A DNA stretch of 13,849 bases from CAYJRR01 sp964372275 [NCBI: uncultured bacterium] (GTDB taxonomy: Bacteria > CAYJRR01): assembly GCA_964372275.1 (NCBI GenBank), contig CAYJRR010000079.1, positions 1-13,849 on the forward strand, given 5' to 3'. Each line of letters begins with the position of its first letter. Position 1 is the first letter of the stretch. Both the position numbers and the translations under genes were made by a program. Under the pieces are notes generated by a model, which was not told the origin of the DNA, searched no databases, and worked only from the letters and a program-made list of their open reading frames with translations. Shown piece by piece: positions 1 to 6,987 of the stretch.

Positions 1-38
1 CAGGCGCCAAATGTTCCTGAGTTTCGAGGGGAGGAACG

Positions 39-2384
39 ATGGGGCGCTCGCGAGTCATGGCGTGGTTGATCGCAATCACGGTGGTGGTCAGCGGGTGCCG
101 CCCAAAACCCGACGAGGGGGACGACGACATCGAGACGCCGACACTCGAGTCGATCGAGGTCACGCCCTCCATGGTCAGTGTCCCCAAGGTGGTCGCGACG
201 CAGCTTCACGCGACGGGTCACTACTCCGACAGCTCGACACAAGACCTCACCGCGGCGGTCGTCTGGAGCTCGTCCGACGCCTCGATCGTGACCGTCGGCG
301 CGGACGGCTTGACCCGGGCGGTCGCCCCGGGAACGGCGACGATCACGGCCGTATTCGAAGCCACCGAGGAGTTCGAGGCCGTCTCCGGAACGGCGACGGT
401 CGAAGTGACGGCGCCGCTGCCGAGCGCCGGCTTTGCCTATGTTCCGAACTACACCACCAACGCGATCTCCACCTACGCCGTGGCCGCCACGAGCGGTCAG
501 CTCGTCTTTCGGGGGATGGAGGACTCCGGATCGAATCCTTCGGCGATCGCGGTCGATCCGTGGGGCCGCTTCGTCTATGCCTCCAACTTCGGTTCGAACG
601 TCCTCTCCGCCTTCGTGGTCGGGACGAGCGGGAGGCTGGGACAGCAGACGCTGGTCGAGGCCGGCACGACTCCGGTGGCGGTCGCCATCGATCCGACGGG
701 CCGTTACCTCTACGCCGCCAACAAGGGTTCCAACGACGTCAGCGCCTTCGCCATAAACCCGGTCACCGGTGCCTTGACCGGCAATGTCAAGGCGACGGCG
801 GGGACGAGGCCGCGGGCGATCGCCGTCGAGCCGTCCGGACGCTTCGTCTACGCCGTGAACGAGGGATCGAACGACGTCGCCCAGTTCGAGATCGATTCGA
901 CCGACGGGACGCTCACCGCGTTGGGGACGGTGGCCACCGGAACCACCGGGTCGTCGATCGCCTTCGATCCGATGGGGCGCTTTGCCTACGTCACCAACCA
1001 GGGCGCGAACAACGTCTCGGTCTACGCCGTCGATGCGGCGAGCGGCGCGCTCAGCCCCGGAACGGCGGTCGCCGCCGGGACCTCGCCTCGCTCGATCGTG
1101 GTCGATTCGTCGGGGCGTTTCGCCTACGCCGCCAACTTCGGCTCCAACAACGTGTCGGTCTTCACCATCGACCCGACGACCGGGGCGCTGACGGCCGGCA
1201 CGGCGGTGGCGGCCGGAACCGGGACCGCCTTTCTGGCAATCGATCCCAACGCCGACTTCCTCTACGCGACGAACCTGACCTCCAACACCGTCTCCCAGTT
1301 CTCGATCAACCCGTCGACGGGCGCGCTGACGCTGGTGCGGACGCTCTACGGACTGAACGGGCCCTACGCCCCGGCGATCTCCCGCCGGGCGGCGGCCAAG
1401 AGCTACCTGCCGAAAACGCTCTACGTGGCGAACAACGGGTCGGCGAACGTCTCGGTCTATTCGATCAACGCCACGACCGGGGCGCTCACCGCCGCCGGCA
1501 CGGCGAGCGCGGGGACCAACCCGTTCCGGGTGGCGATCGATCCGACGGAGCGATTCGCCTACGTCACCAACAACGGCTCGAACAACGTCTCGGCCTTCGT
1601 CATCGGGACGGCCGGACAGCTCACCTCGATCGGCGCGGCCGTCGCGGCGGGGACCACGCCCCGCCACATGACCTTCCACCCCACCGGCAGGTTCGCCTAC
1701 GTGGCCAACCAGGGCACGAACGACGTGTCGGTCTATTCGATCAACCAGACCACCGGCGCCCTTACCGCGATCGCCACCACCGCGGCGGGCACCGGCGCCC
1801 GCGGAGCGGCGGTCGACCCGACCGGACGCTTTCTCTACGTGGCGAACAACGGCGCGAACAACGTCTCGGTCTTCACCATCAACCAGACGGCCGGGACGCT
1901 CACCGCGGGGACGGCGGTGGCCGCCGGCACGGGGCCCAGTTCGATCGCGGTCGATCCGTCGGGCCGATTCGTCTATGTCTCCAACAGCAACAGCAACAAC
2001 GTCTCGGTCTTCACCATCAACCAGACGACGGGAGCGCTCACGGCAGGGACGGCGGTGGCCGCTGGCACGGCGCCCAACGACGTCCGGGCCGAGCCGACCG
2101 GCCGCTTCCTCTACACGGTCAACGGCACGACCAGCAACGCCTCGGTCTACACCATCAACCAGACCACCGGGGCACTGACCGCGGGTACCGCGGTGGCGAC
2201 CGGCACGACTCCGATCGGCCTGGCCGCCGACCCCACGGGGAAGTTCCTCTACTCCGCGAACCAGAACACCAACAATGTCTCGGTCTTTTCGATAAACCAG
2301 ACGACCGGCGCGCTGACCGCGGGTACGGCGATCGCGGGCGGCACCACACCGTTCGGTCCGGCTGTGCTCGGAGGCCTACAGTAG
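39..2384 (+). CDS. Lipoprotein with Ig-like (Big2-type) domain and 14 YVTN/lactonase-type beta-propeller repeats
   Basis: This is a 781-residue exported lipoprotein. Residues 1-20 form a type II signal peptide: basic start (RSR), hydrophobic core, lipobox VSGC with the lipidated Cys at 20, then an acidic linker. Residues about 36-124 look like a bacterial Ig-like group 2 domain (IEVTP, VWSSSD, GTATITA). From residue 131 there are 14 repeats of the form F-x-Y-x-x-N-x-x-x-N-x-V-S-x-[FY]-x-[IV], then T-G-x-L-T, then D-P-x-G-R. Repeat starts are at 131, 177, 222, 268, 314, 360, 406, 459, 505, 551, 597, 643, 689 and 735, so the period is 46 except for one 53-residue step after repeat 7. That spacing suggests two seven-bladed propellers. 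An enzymatic role (lactonase-like) is unproven; binding or surface scaffolding is equally possible. The ATG at 39 has a strong ribosome site (GAGGGGAGG, 26-34). A MarR-type gene follows 56 bp downstream. Confidence 0.9.
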   Translation: MGRSRVMAWLIAITVVVSGCRPKPDEGDDDIETPTLESIEVTPSMVSVPKVVATQLHATGHYSDSSTQDLTAAVVWSSSDASIVTVGADGLTRAVAPGTATITAVFEATEEFEAVSGTATVEVTAPLPSAGFAYVPNYTTNAISTYAVAATSGQLVFRGMEDSGSNPSAIAVDPWGRFVYASNFGSNVLSAFVVGTSGRLGQQTLVEAGTTPVAVAIDPTGRYLYAANKGSNDVSAFAINPVTGALTGNVKATAGTRPRAIAVEPSGRFVYAVNEGSNDVAQFEIDSTDGTLTALGTVATGTTGSSIAFDPMGRFAYVTNQGANNVSVYAVDAASGALSPGTAVAAGTSPRSIVVDSSGRFAYAANFGSNNVSVFTIDPTTGALTAGTAVAAGTGTAFLAIDPNADFLYATNLTSNTVSQFSINPSTGALTLVRTLYGLNGPYAPAISRRAAAKSYLPKTLYVANNGSANVSVYSINATTGALTAAGTASAGTNPFRVAIDPTERFAYVTNNGSNNVSAFVIGTAGQLTSIGAAVAAGTTPRHMTFHPTGRFAYVANQGTNDVSVYSINQTTGALTAIATTAAGTGARGAAVDPTGRFLYVANNGANNVSVFTINQTAGTLTAGTAVAAGTGPSSIAVDPSGRFVYVSNSNSNNVSVFTINQTTGALTAGTAVAAGTAPNDVRAEPTGRFLYTVNGTTSNASVYTINQTTGALTAGTAVATGTTPIGLAADPTGKFLYSANQNTNNVSVFSINQTTGALTAGTAIAGGTTPFGPAVLGGLQ
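429..2381 (+). repeat. 138-bp in-frame repeat array encoding propeller blades
   Basis: The coding repeats have a 138-bp (46-codon) period. Near-identical DNA is visible in the 3' half: a 27-base stretch beginning gtctcggtcttcaccatcaa occurs at 1863 and again at 2001, exactly 138 bp apart. The later units share the residues INQTTGALTAGTAVAAGT, while the 5' units are more diverged, which suggests recent duplication or gene conversion in the second propeller. Because the period is a multiple of three, other frames also stay open and give misleading long open frames. Confidence 0.85.
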
Positions 2385-2386
2385 GC

Positions 2387-2401
2387 GGCGAACGGTTCGC
2401 C
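2387..2401. promoter_or_regulatory. 15-bp palindrome, possible MarR-type operator
   Basis: The sequence ggcgaac-g-gttcgcc is a perfect 7+1+7 inverted repeat. It lies 3 bp after the propeller lipoprotein stop and 39 bp before the MarR-type start. MarR-family dimers usually bind palindromes of this size close to their own gene, so autoregulation is a reasonable inference. It is a poor terminator: the arms nearly touch and no T-run follows. Palindromes of this strength can arise by chance about once in a window of this length, so placement is the main support. Confidence 0.35.
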
Positions 2402-2440
2402 ACCCTGGAGAACGGGCCCCTCGTGGTAGGCTCCGGGGAA

Positions 2441-2947
2441 ATGCGAGCGGCACGCTCGATGCGAGCCAAGAACACTCTTCCGAACGACGACCGGATCGCG
2501 ATCCCCCCGCTCGGGCGGACTCTCGAGTTCCTGCGGCTCATCTGGAGCGTCGACCACCGCCTTCACAGGGTGTCGAAGAGGATGCAGTCCAGGCTCGGCA
2601 TCACCGGACCGCAGCGGCTTGCCTTGCGGATCCTGGGACGCGTTCCCGGGGTCACGGCCGGACAGCTGGCCGAGATCCTGCACCTGCATCCGAGCACGCT
2701 GACCGGGATCCTGGCGCGCCTCGAGGAGCGCGGGCTGGTGACGCGGAGGACGAGCGCCTACGACCGGCGGCGCGTCTCTCTGGAGCTCACCGAGCGCGGA
2801 CGCGAGATCGAGAAGCAGAGCGCCGGGACGGTCGAGAACGCCGTGGAGCGGACGTTGGCGGAGTTGGGAGACGCGGAGGCGTCGGCGGCAAGACGGGCGC
2901 TGATGCTGCTGGTGCGGGTTCTCGACCGATCGATCCAAATCGGCTGA
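2441..2947 (+). CDS. MarR-family winged-helix transcriptional regulator
   Basis: This is a 168-residue DNA-binding regulator, a normal length for MarR dimers. Residues about 26-52 form the N-terminal dimerisation helix. The winged helix-turn-helix spans about 55-125: TAGQLAEILHLHPSTLTGIL (72-91) carries the recognition helix, ERGLVTR begins the wing, and the wing Asp-Arg pair is in SAYDRRRVSLELTERG. The C-terminal helices (128-163) complete the dimer interface. I chose the ATG at 2441, just after CCGGGGAA; an in-frame ATG at 2459 has no ribosome site. The same frame stays open far upstream through the propeller repeats, but that extension has no recognisable fold. The ligand is unknown. It may control the adjacent lipoprotein, itself, or the convergent galT-like/glgA pair, whose 3' end lies only 3 bp away. 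Confidence 0.88.
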   Translation: MRAARSMRAKNTLPNDDRIAIPPLGRTLEFLRLIWSVDHRLHRVSKRMQSRLGITGPQRLALRILGRVPGVTAGQLAEILHLHPSTLTGILARLEERGLVTRRTSAYDRRRVSLELTERGREIEKQSAGTVENAVERTLAELGDAEASAARRALMLLVRVLDRSIQIG

Positions 2948-2950
2948 GTC

Positions 2951-4414
2951 TCACCTCCCGGCGGCGGCCTTTTCGCGGACCTTTTCGTAGAGCGCGAGGT
3001 ATCGCTTCGCCGCGCGCGCCCAGGAGAAGTCGGCGGTCATCGCCCGGAAGCACAGGTCCGACCACCGGTTCGCATCCCGCCGCGCGGCGATCGCCCGGTC
3101 GACCGCCGCGAGCATCTCATCGGCGTCGTAGCGCTCGAACTTGAAGCCGGTGCCGCGCAGCGGATCGGCGTCGGCGTCGATCACGGTGTCGTCGAGCCCG
3201 CCGGTGGCGCGCACCACGGGCGGCGTGCCGTAGCGCATGGAGTAGATCTGGTTCAGACCGCAGGGCTCGTACGCCGACGGCATCAGGAAGAGGTCGGCCC
3301 CCGCCTCGATGCGGTGCGCGAGCCCCTCGTCGTAGCCGATCCGGACCGCCAGCCGGTCGGGCCGCTTCCGGGCCCAGGCCCGAAAGCGGTCCTCGTACTT
3401 CCATTCGCCCGTTCCGAGGATCACCAGCCTCACGCGGTCGAGCAGGCGATCCAGCGCGGCGTCGATCAGGTCGAACCCTTTCTGGGGAACCAGGCGGCTG
3501 ACGCATCCGGCGAGCGGATAGTTGTCGCCGCGGGGCAGACCCATCTCCCGCAGCAGCGCGCGCGTGCAGAGGCTCTTCGGCGACGGATTGGCGGCGGTGT
3601 AACGGGCCGGCAGGAAGGTATCGGTCTCGGGGTTCCAGGTGTCGTAGTCGGCGCCGTTGAGCACGCCGAACAACTCCTCGCGGCGCCCGGCGAGCACCCC
3701 CTCCAGCCCGTACCCGAGCTCCGGGGCCAGGATCTCGCGCGCGTATCGTTCGGAGACGGTGCTCAGCAGGTCGGCGTGGATGAGTCCCAGCTTCAGGTAG
3801 TTGGTCCGGCCGTAGAACTCGGCAGACGCCCAGTAGGACTCGTGCGGCAAACCGGTGACCGCGAATTCGGATGCGGGAAAGCTCCCCTGGTAGGCGAGGT
3901 TGTGGATCGTGAACAGCGTCCCGGGGACCGCCGTCCCGGGCCTGCGGCCGGCATCGAGGCTCGCCGCGCGCGCGACGCGCAGGTGGGCCGCGACGGGCCC
4001 GGTCTGCCAGTCGTTGGCATGGACGACGTCGTACGGACGGCCGTCGGGAGGGGAGAGGGCCATCTCCGCCACCACCCGCGAGAAGAAGGCAAAACGCGCC
4101 GCTTCGTCGGGCTGGTCGTAGAGATCGTTCCCCTTGAAGAACCGATCGCACTCGACCAACAGCGCGTTTCCGAACGGCGTCGTCGCGCGCCACAACGTTG
4201 CGCGGAACGCCTGGCCGCCGACGGGGATGTCGTAGACGCGGCTGGTACGGGAGAGGCCGTGACGGGTCCGGTCGACCGAACCGTAGAGCGGCGTGACCAG
4301 GTCGACCTCCGCGCCGGCCTGCCCCAACGCCTTGGGAAGCGATCCGAGCACGTCCCCAAGTCCCCCCGTCTTGGAGAACGGTACCGCTTCGGTCCCCGCG
4401 AGCAGGACGCGCAC
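2951..4414 (-). CDS. glgA: Glycogen (starch) synthase, GT5 family
   Basis: The 487-residue product transfers glucose from ADP-glucose to the non-reducing end of an alpha-1,4-glucan in the cytoplasm. The N-terminal GT5 catalytic domain has KTGGL at 15-19, the ADP-glucose site, and HANDWQTGPV near 132. The C-terminal Rossmann domain has SRLVPQKGFD (306-315) and the family signature EPCGLNQIYSMRYGTPPVV (383-401) followed by ATGGLDDTV. Length and motifs match intact bacterial GlgA. The start is GTG at 4414. Its G is the last base of the upstream TAG stop (tagtg), and a strong ribosome site GGGAGGTGA sits at 4430-4422. A longer in-frame version from 4489 would only read back through the upstream gene. 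The 3' end is 3 bp from the convergent MarR gene, leaving no room for a separate terminator. Confidence 0.96.
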   Translation of the reverse strand: MRVLLAGTEAVPFSKTGGLGDVLGSLPKALGQAGAEVDLVTPLYGSVDRTRHGLSRTSRVYDIPVGGQAFRATLWRATTPFGNALLVECDRFFKGNDLYDQPDEAARFAFFSRVVAEMALSPPDGRPYDVVHANDWQTGPVAAHLRVARAASLDAGRRPGTAVPGTLFTIHNLAYQGSFPASEFAVTGLPHESYWASAEFYGRTNYLKLGLIHADLLSTVSERYAREILAPELGYGLEGVLAGRREELFGVLNGADYDTWNPETDTFLPARYTAANPSPKSLCTRALLREMGLPRGDNYPLAGCVSRLVPQKGFDLIDAALDRLLDRVRLVILGTGEWKYEDRFRAWARKRPDRLAVRIGYDEGLAHRIEAGADLFLMPSAYEPCGLNQIYSMRYGTPPVVRATGGLDDTVIDADADPLRGTGFKFERYDADEMLAAVDRAIAARRDANRWSDLCFRAMTADFSWARAAKRYLALYEKVREKAAAGR

Positions 4415-5412
4415 TACGGCTTCACCTCCCGGAGGAACTGCGCCGCCTCCTCCGGCGGGGTCGGATTGATGTAGAAGCCGCTTCCCCACTCAAAGCCGCC
4501 GACGGAGGTCAGCTTGGGAACGATCTCCATGTGCCAGTGAAAGTGAGGAAGGTTTCGCTCCCGCATCGGCGCGGTATGGAGCACGAAGTTGTAGGGCGGG
4601 GTGTCGAGCGTCCGTTCGAGCCGCCGGAAGGTCGCTTTCAGGAGGCGCGCCAGCTCGGTGAACTCGGGGCGCTGGCTGTCCTCGAAGTTCGAGGTGTGGT
4701 GCCGCGGGAGGATCCAGGTCTCGAACGGGAATCGCGGGGCGTAGGGGCAAAGCGCCACGAAGTTCTCGCTCTGGTCGATGATTCGCGTCTCGTCGGCGAG
4801 CTCTTGCGCGAGGACGTCACAGAAGACGCAGCGCTCCTTGTACTCGAAGTACTCTTTCGCGCTCTTGAGCTCCTCGCGCACGGCGCGCGGAACGATCGGT
4901 AGAGCGATCAACTGGCAATGGGTATGCTCGAGCGAGGCCCCGGCCGCCTCGCCGTGGTTCTTGAAAATGAGGCAGTACTGCAGCCGGGTGTCGCGCGTCA
5001 GGTCGACGATCCGGTCGCGGAAGGCCCAGAGGGCGTCCTCCATTCCGGCATCCGACAGGTCGGCGAAGCTCTTGTCGTGCTCGGGGGTCTCGATGATCAC
5101 CTCGTGCGCGCCGATCCCGTTCATCCGGTCGAACATCCCGTCCCCTTTTCGATCGAGCTTTCCCTCGATCGCCAGCGCCGGGAATCGGTTCGGAATGACG
5201 CGCGTCCGCCAGCCGGGGGCGTTCGGCGCCGTCCCCTCCTGCCGGTAGGCGAGGATCTCGGGCGGCGTCTTGTCCTCGTTGCCGGGACAAAAGGGGCAGA
5301 AGCCGGGCTTGGTGTGCGGCCGTTGTGGCTTGAAGTCGCTCGGCCGCTTGGCCCGCTCGGTCGAAATGATCACCCACCGCCCGACGATCGGGTCCTTCCG
5401 TAGCTCGGACAT
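4414..5412 (-). CDS. galT: GalT-family nucleotidyltransferase (galactose-1-phosphate uridylyltransferase or ADP-glucose phosphorylase-like)
   Basis: The 332-residue protein is a complete double-HIT-fold nucleotidyltransferase. The N-terminus has RKDPIVGRWVIIS (5-17). Zinc ligands are likely C39 and C42 (CPFC), H103 and H163. The active-site motif HTHCQ (163-167) supplies H165, expected to form the nucleotidyl-His intermediate. A second CxxC (195, 198) and HFHWH (290-294) mark the second HIT repeat. The classical reaction swaps UMP between UDP-glucose and galactose-1-phosphate. However, HxHxQ with Cys instead of Gly, and the C-terminal GGFEWGSGFYINP block, resemble the plant ADP-glucose phosphorylase branch as I recall it. 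Being first in a transcript with glgA, an ADP-glucose user, fits that alternative. The ATG at 5412 begins the conserved start; a GTG at 5445 would add 11 unconserved residues. No good ribosome site precedes 5412. Confidence 0.9.
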   Translation of the reverse strand: MSELRKDPIVGRWVIISTERAKRPSDFKPQRPHTKPGFCPFCPGNEDKTPPEILAYRQEGTAPNAPGWRTRVIPNRFPALAIEGKLDRKGDGMFDRMNGIGAHEVIIETPEHDKSFADLSDAGMEDALWAFRDRIVDLTRDTRLQYCLIFKNHGEAAGASLEHTHCQLIALPIVPRAVREELKSAKEYFEYKERCVFCDVLAQELADETRIIDQSENFVALCPYAPRFPFETWILPRHHTSNFEDSQRPEFTELARLLKATFRRLERTLDTPPYNFVLHTAPMRERNLPHFHWHMEIVPKLTSVGGFEWGSGFYINPTPPEEAAQFLREVKP

Positions 5413-5466
5413 GCGAGCGGTTGGTAGCCCTTCGGGCCGGTCCACGTCAAGCGGACCCTCCGATTC
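5413..5466. promoter_or_regulatory. 54-bp divergent spacer between the galT-like gene and the acyltransferase fusion
   Basis: Both divergent transcription units must start in or near this short spacer. On the minus strand a TTGACG (5450-5445) is followed 18 bases later by TACCAA (5426-5421), a possible but weak -35/-10 pair that would give a very short leader for the galT-like gene. A weak inverted repeat GGTCC/GGACC (loop acgtcaagc) lies at about 5439-5457. No clear ribosome site is visible for either gene. This is inference only. Confidence 0.25.
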
Positions 5467-6987
5467 GTGGTAAGCAACGGCGCCGTGCTTTCGCGTCTCC
5501 TGGTGCGCGCGTTCTCACGCCTCGCGGCGTCGCTCTCGACGCCGGCGTTGATGCGGTTGGGGGCGGCGATCGGACTCCTCTGGTACCGCGTCGTGCCGGT
5601 CCGGCGGGGGCACGTGCGCCGGGCGGTGGCGCGGGCCTTTCCGGAGCTCGAGGCCGCTTCGCGGGAACGGATCGTGCGCGGGAGCTTCGTGCACCTCGGC
5701 CGATCGTTGCTCGAGGCGATCGCCATCCCGTCCTATCCGGACGCGCGTCTGGCGGCGCTGGTGCGCTTTGAAGGGATCCCCGCCTCGGTGGAGCGCGCGC
5801 GGGCCGACGGGAAGGGGACGGTGCTCGTCTCCGGTCACCTGGGGGCGTTCGAGACCTGCATGTCGGCGTTCGGCGTGATCGCCCGCCAGATCCCGCGGAT
5901 CATCATCGCCCGCCTCCCGACCGTCGGATTTGCGCGAGCAATGCTCGACGCCATCCGCGCGCGCACCGGGATCGAGGTCTATCCGCCGCGTGGCTCCGGC
6001 GAGGCGATCGCGCGGCGCCTCGACGGTGGAGCTTGCATGGTCTTTGCCATGGACCAGAACATGGCCCGCCATCGCGGTCTGTTCGTCCCGTTCCTCGGAG
6101 AGCTGGCCTGCAGCACGCCGGGCTTCTCGATCCTCTTGCGGCGCTCCCGCTCCCAATGGGTGCCGGGCTTCTGCGAGCGCCTGGACGACGGAACGCACGC
6201 GAGCCGCTGGTTCGATCCGGTCCCGGTCTCCGATCATCCGCACCCGCGGGTTGCGACGCTCAACGACACGTTCGCCATGGCGAAGCTCCTCGAAGGCTAC
6301 GTCCGCCGCCGGCCCGAGCAGTACTTCTGGGTGCACCGCCGCTGGAAGACGCGGCCCGAACCGGGAGACCTGGTCCGAACCGATCGCGGGATCGAGTTTT
6401 TTGGCGAGACCGGCCGTGTCGGTGCGCTGCTCGACCGCGACGGGACGACCAACGTCGAGCTCGGCCGCTCGGTGCTCGACCCGTCCGAGATCTCGCTCGT
6501 GCCGGGCGCGGCCGAGGGGATCCGGCGCCTCAACGGGGCGGGGATCCCGGTGATCGTGTTGACCAATCAGGCGGCGATCGCCCGCGGCCAGCTCGACGAG
6601 GCTGGGCTCGAGGCGATCCACGCCCGGCTGCGAGCGCTGCTTGCCGCGGAAGGTGCGAGAATCGATGCGATCTACTATTGTCCCCATCACCCGACCGACG
6701 GCGTCGGTCCCTTGAGACGGGCGTGCGATTGTCGCAAGCCCGCGCCAGGTCTGGGGATCCGCGCGGCGGCCGAGTGGGGGCTGAATCTCCGCCGGTCGCT
6801 GTTCGTCGGAGATCGGGAGACCGATGCGGCGTGCGCGAAGGCGCTTGGTATGAGAGCGACACGGGTGACCAACGGATGGGCCGACGGCGGGCGCGACCCG
6901 GACGAAGCGAGCGCCGACGAGGTGCAGCCAAGCCTCGTCGCCGCGGTCGACGCCTACCTCAATCGCGTCGTGGGGGCGGAGCGATGA
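5467..6987 (+). CDS. Fusion protein: LpxL/HtrB-type lipid A acyltransferase plus GmhB-type heptose-bisphosphate phosphatase
   Basis: The 506-residue protein has two apparently intact enzyme domains. Residues about 13-300 match the lysophospholipid/lipid A late acyltransferase family: an N-terminal hydrophobic segment (about 25-45), RAFPE, the catalytic HLGAFE (H124-x4-E129), DQN (196-198), VPFLGE and W-V-H-R-R-W. It should transfer an acyl chain to lipid A at the inner membrane. Residues about 317-500 match HAD phosphatases of the GmhB type, which remove the 7-phosphate from heptose 1,7-bisphosphate. The nucleophile motif is DRDGT (D323, D325), followed by TNQ (366-368). Zinc ligands CPHH (C405, H407) and CDC (C420, C422) come next, then RKPAPG and GDRETD (D449, D453). 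The GTG start at 5467 lacks a clear ribosome site; GTG at 5485 is an alternative. The stop overlaps the next start by 4 bp. Confidence 0.88.
   Translation: MVSNGAVLSRLLVRAFSRLAASLSTPALMRLGAAIGLLWYRVVPVRRGHVRRAVARAFPELEAASRERIVRGSFVHLGRSLLEAIAIPSYPDARLAALVRFEGIPASVERARADGKGTVLVSGHLGAFETCMSAFGVIARQIPRIIIARLPTVGFARAMLDAIRARTGIEVYPPRGSGEAIARRLDGGACMVFAMDQNMARHRGLFVPFLGELACSTPGFSILLRRSRSQWVPGFCERLDDGTHASRWFDPVPVSDHPHPRVATLNDTFAMAKLLEGYVRRRPEQYFWVHRRWKTRPEPGDLVRTDRGIEFFGETGRVGALLDRDGTTNVELGRSVLDPSEISLVPGAAEGIRRLNGAGIPVIVLTNQAAIARGQLDEAGLEAIHARLRALLAAEGARIDAIYYCPHHPTDGVGPLRRACDCRKPAPGLGIRAAAEWGLNLRRSLFVGDRETDAACAKALGMRATRVTNGWADGGRDPDEASADEVQPSLVAAVDAYLNRVVGAER

Noticed and set aside
429-2381. Regular repeats as a CRISPR array or other non-coding repeat
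   Set aside because: The 138-bp units are in frame, code for blade motifs, and have no unique spacers between conserved short repeats.
11-2947. A 978-codon open frame covering the propeller gene in another frame and ending in the MarR gene
   Set aside because: The first about 810 residues are Arg/Gly-rich nonsense produced by reading the 138-bp repeats out of frame; only the last 168 residues, from 2441, form a real fold. The overlapping frame from 39 has a signal peptide and clear blades.
3314-4474. A 386-codon plus-strand open frame opposite glgA
   Set aside because: It is the antisense shadow of a gene with unambiguous GT5 motifs.
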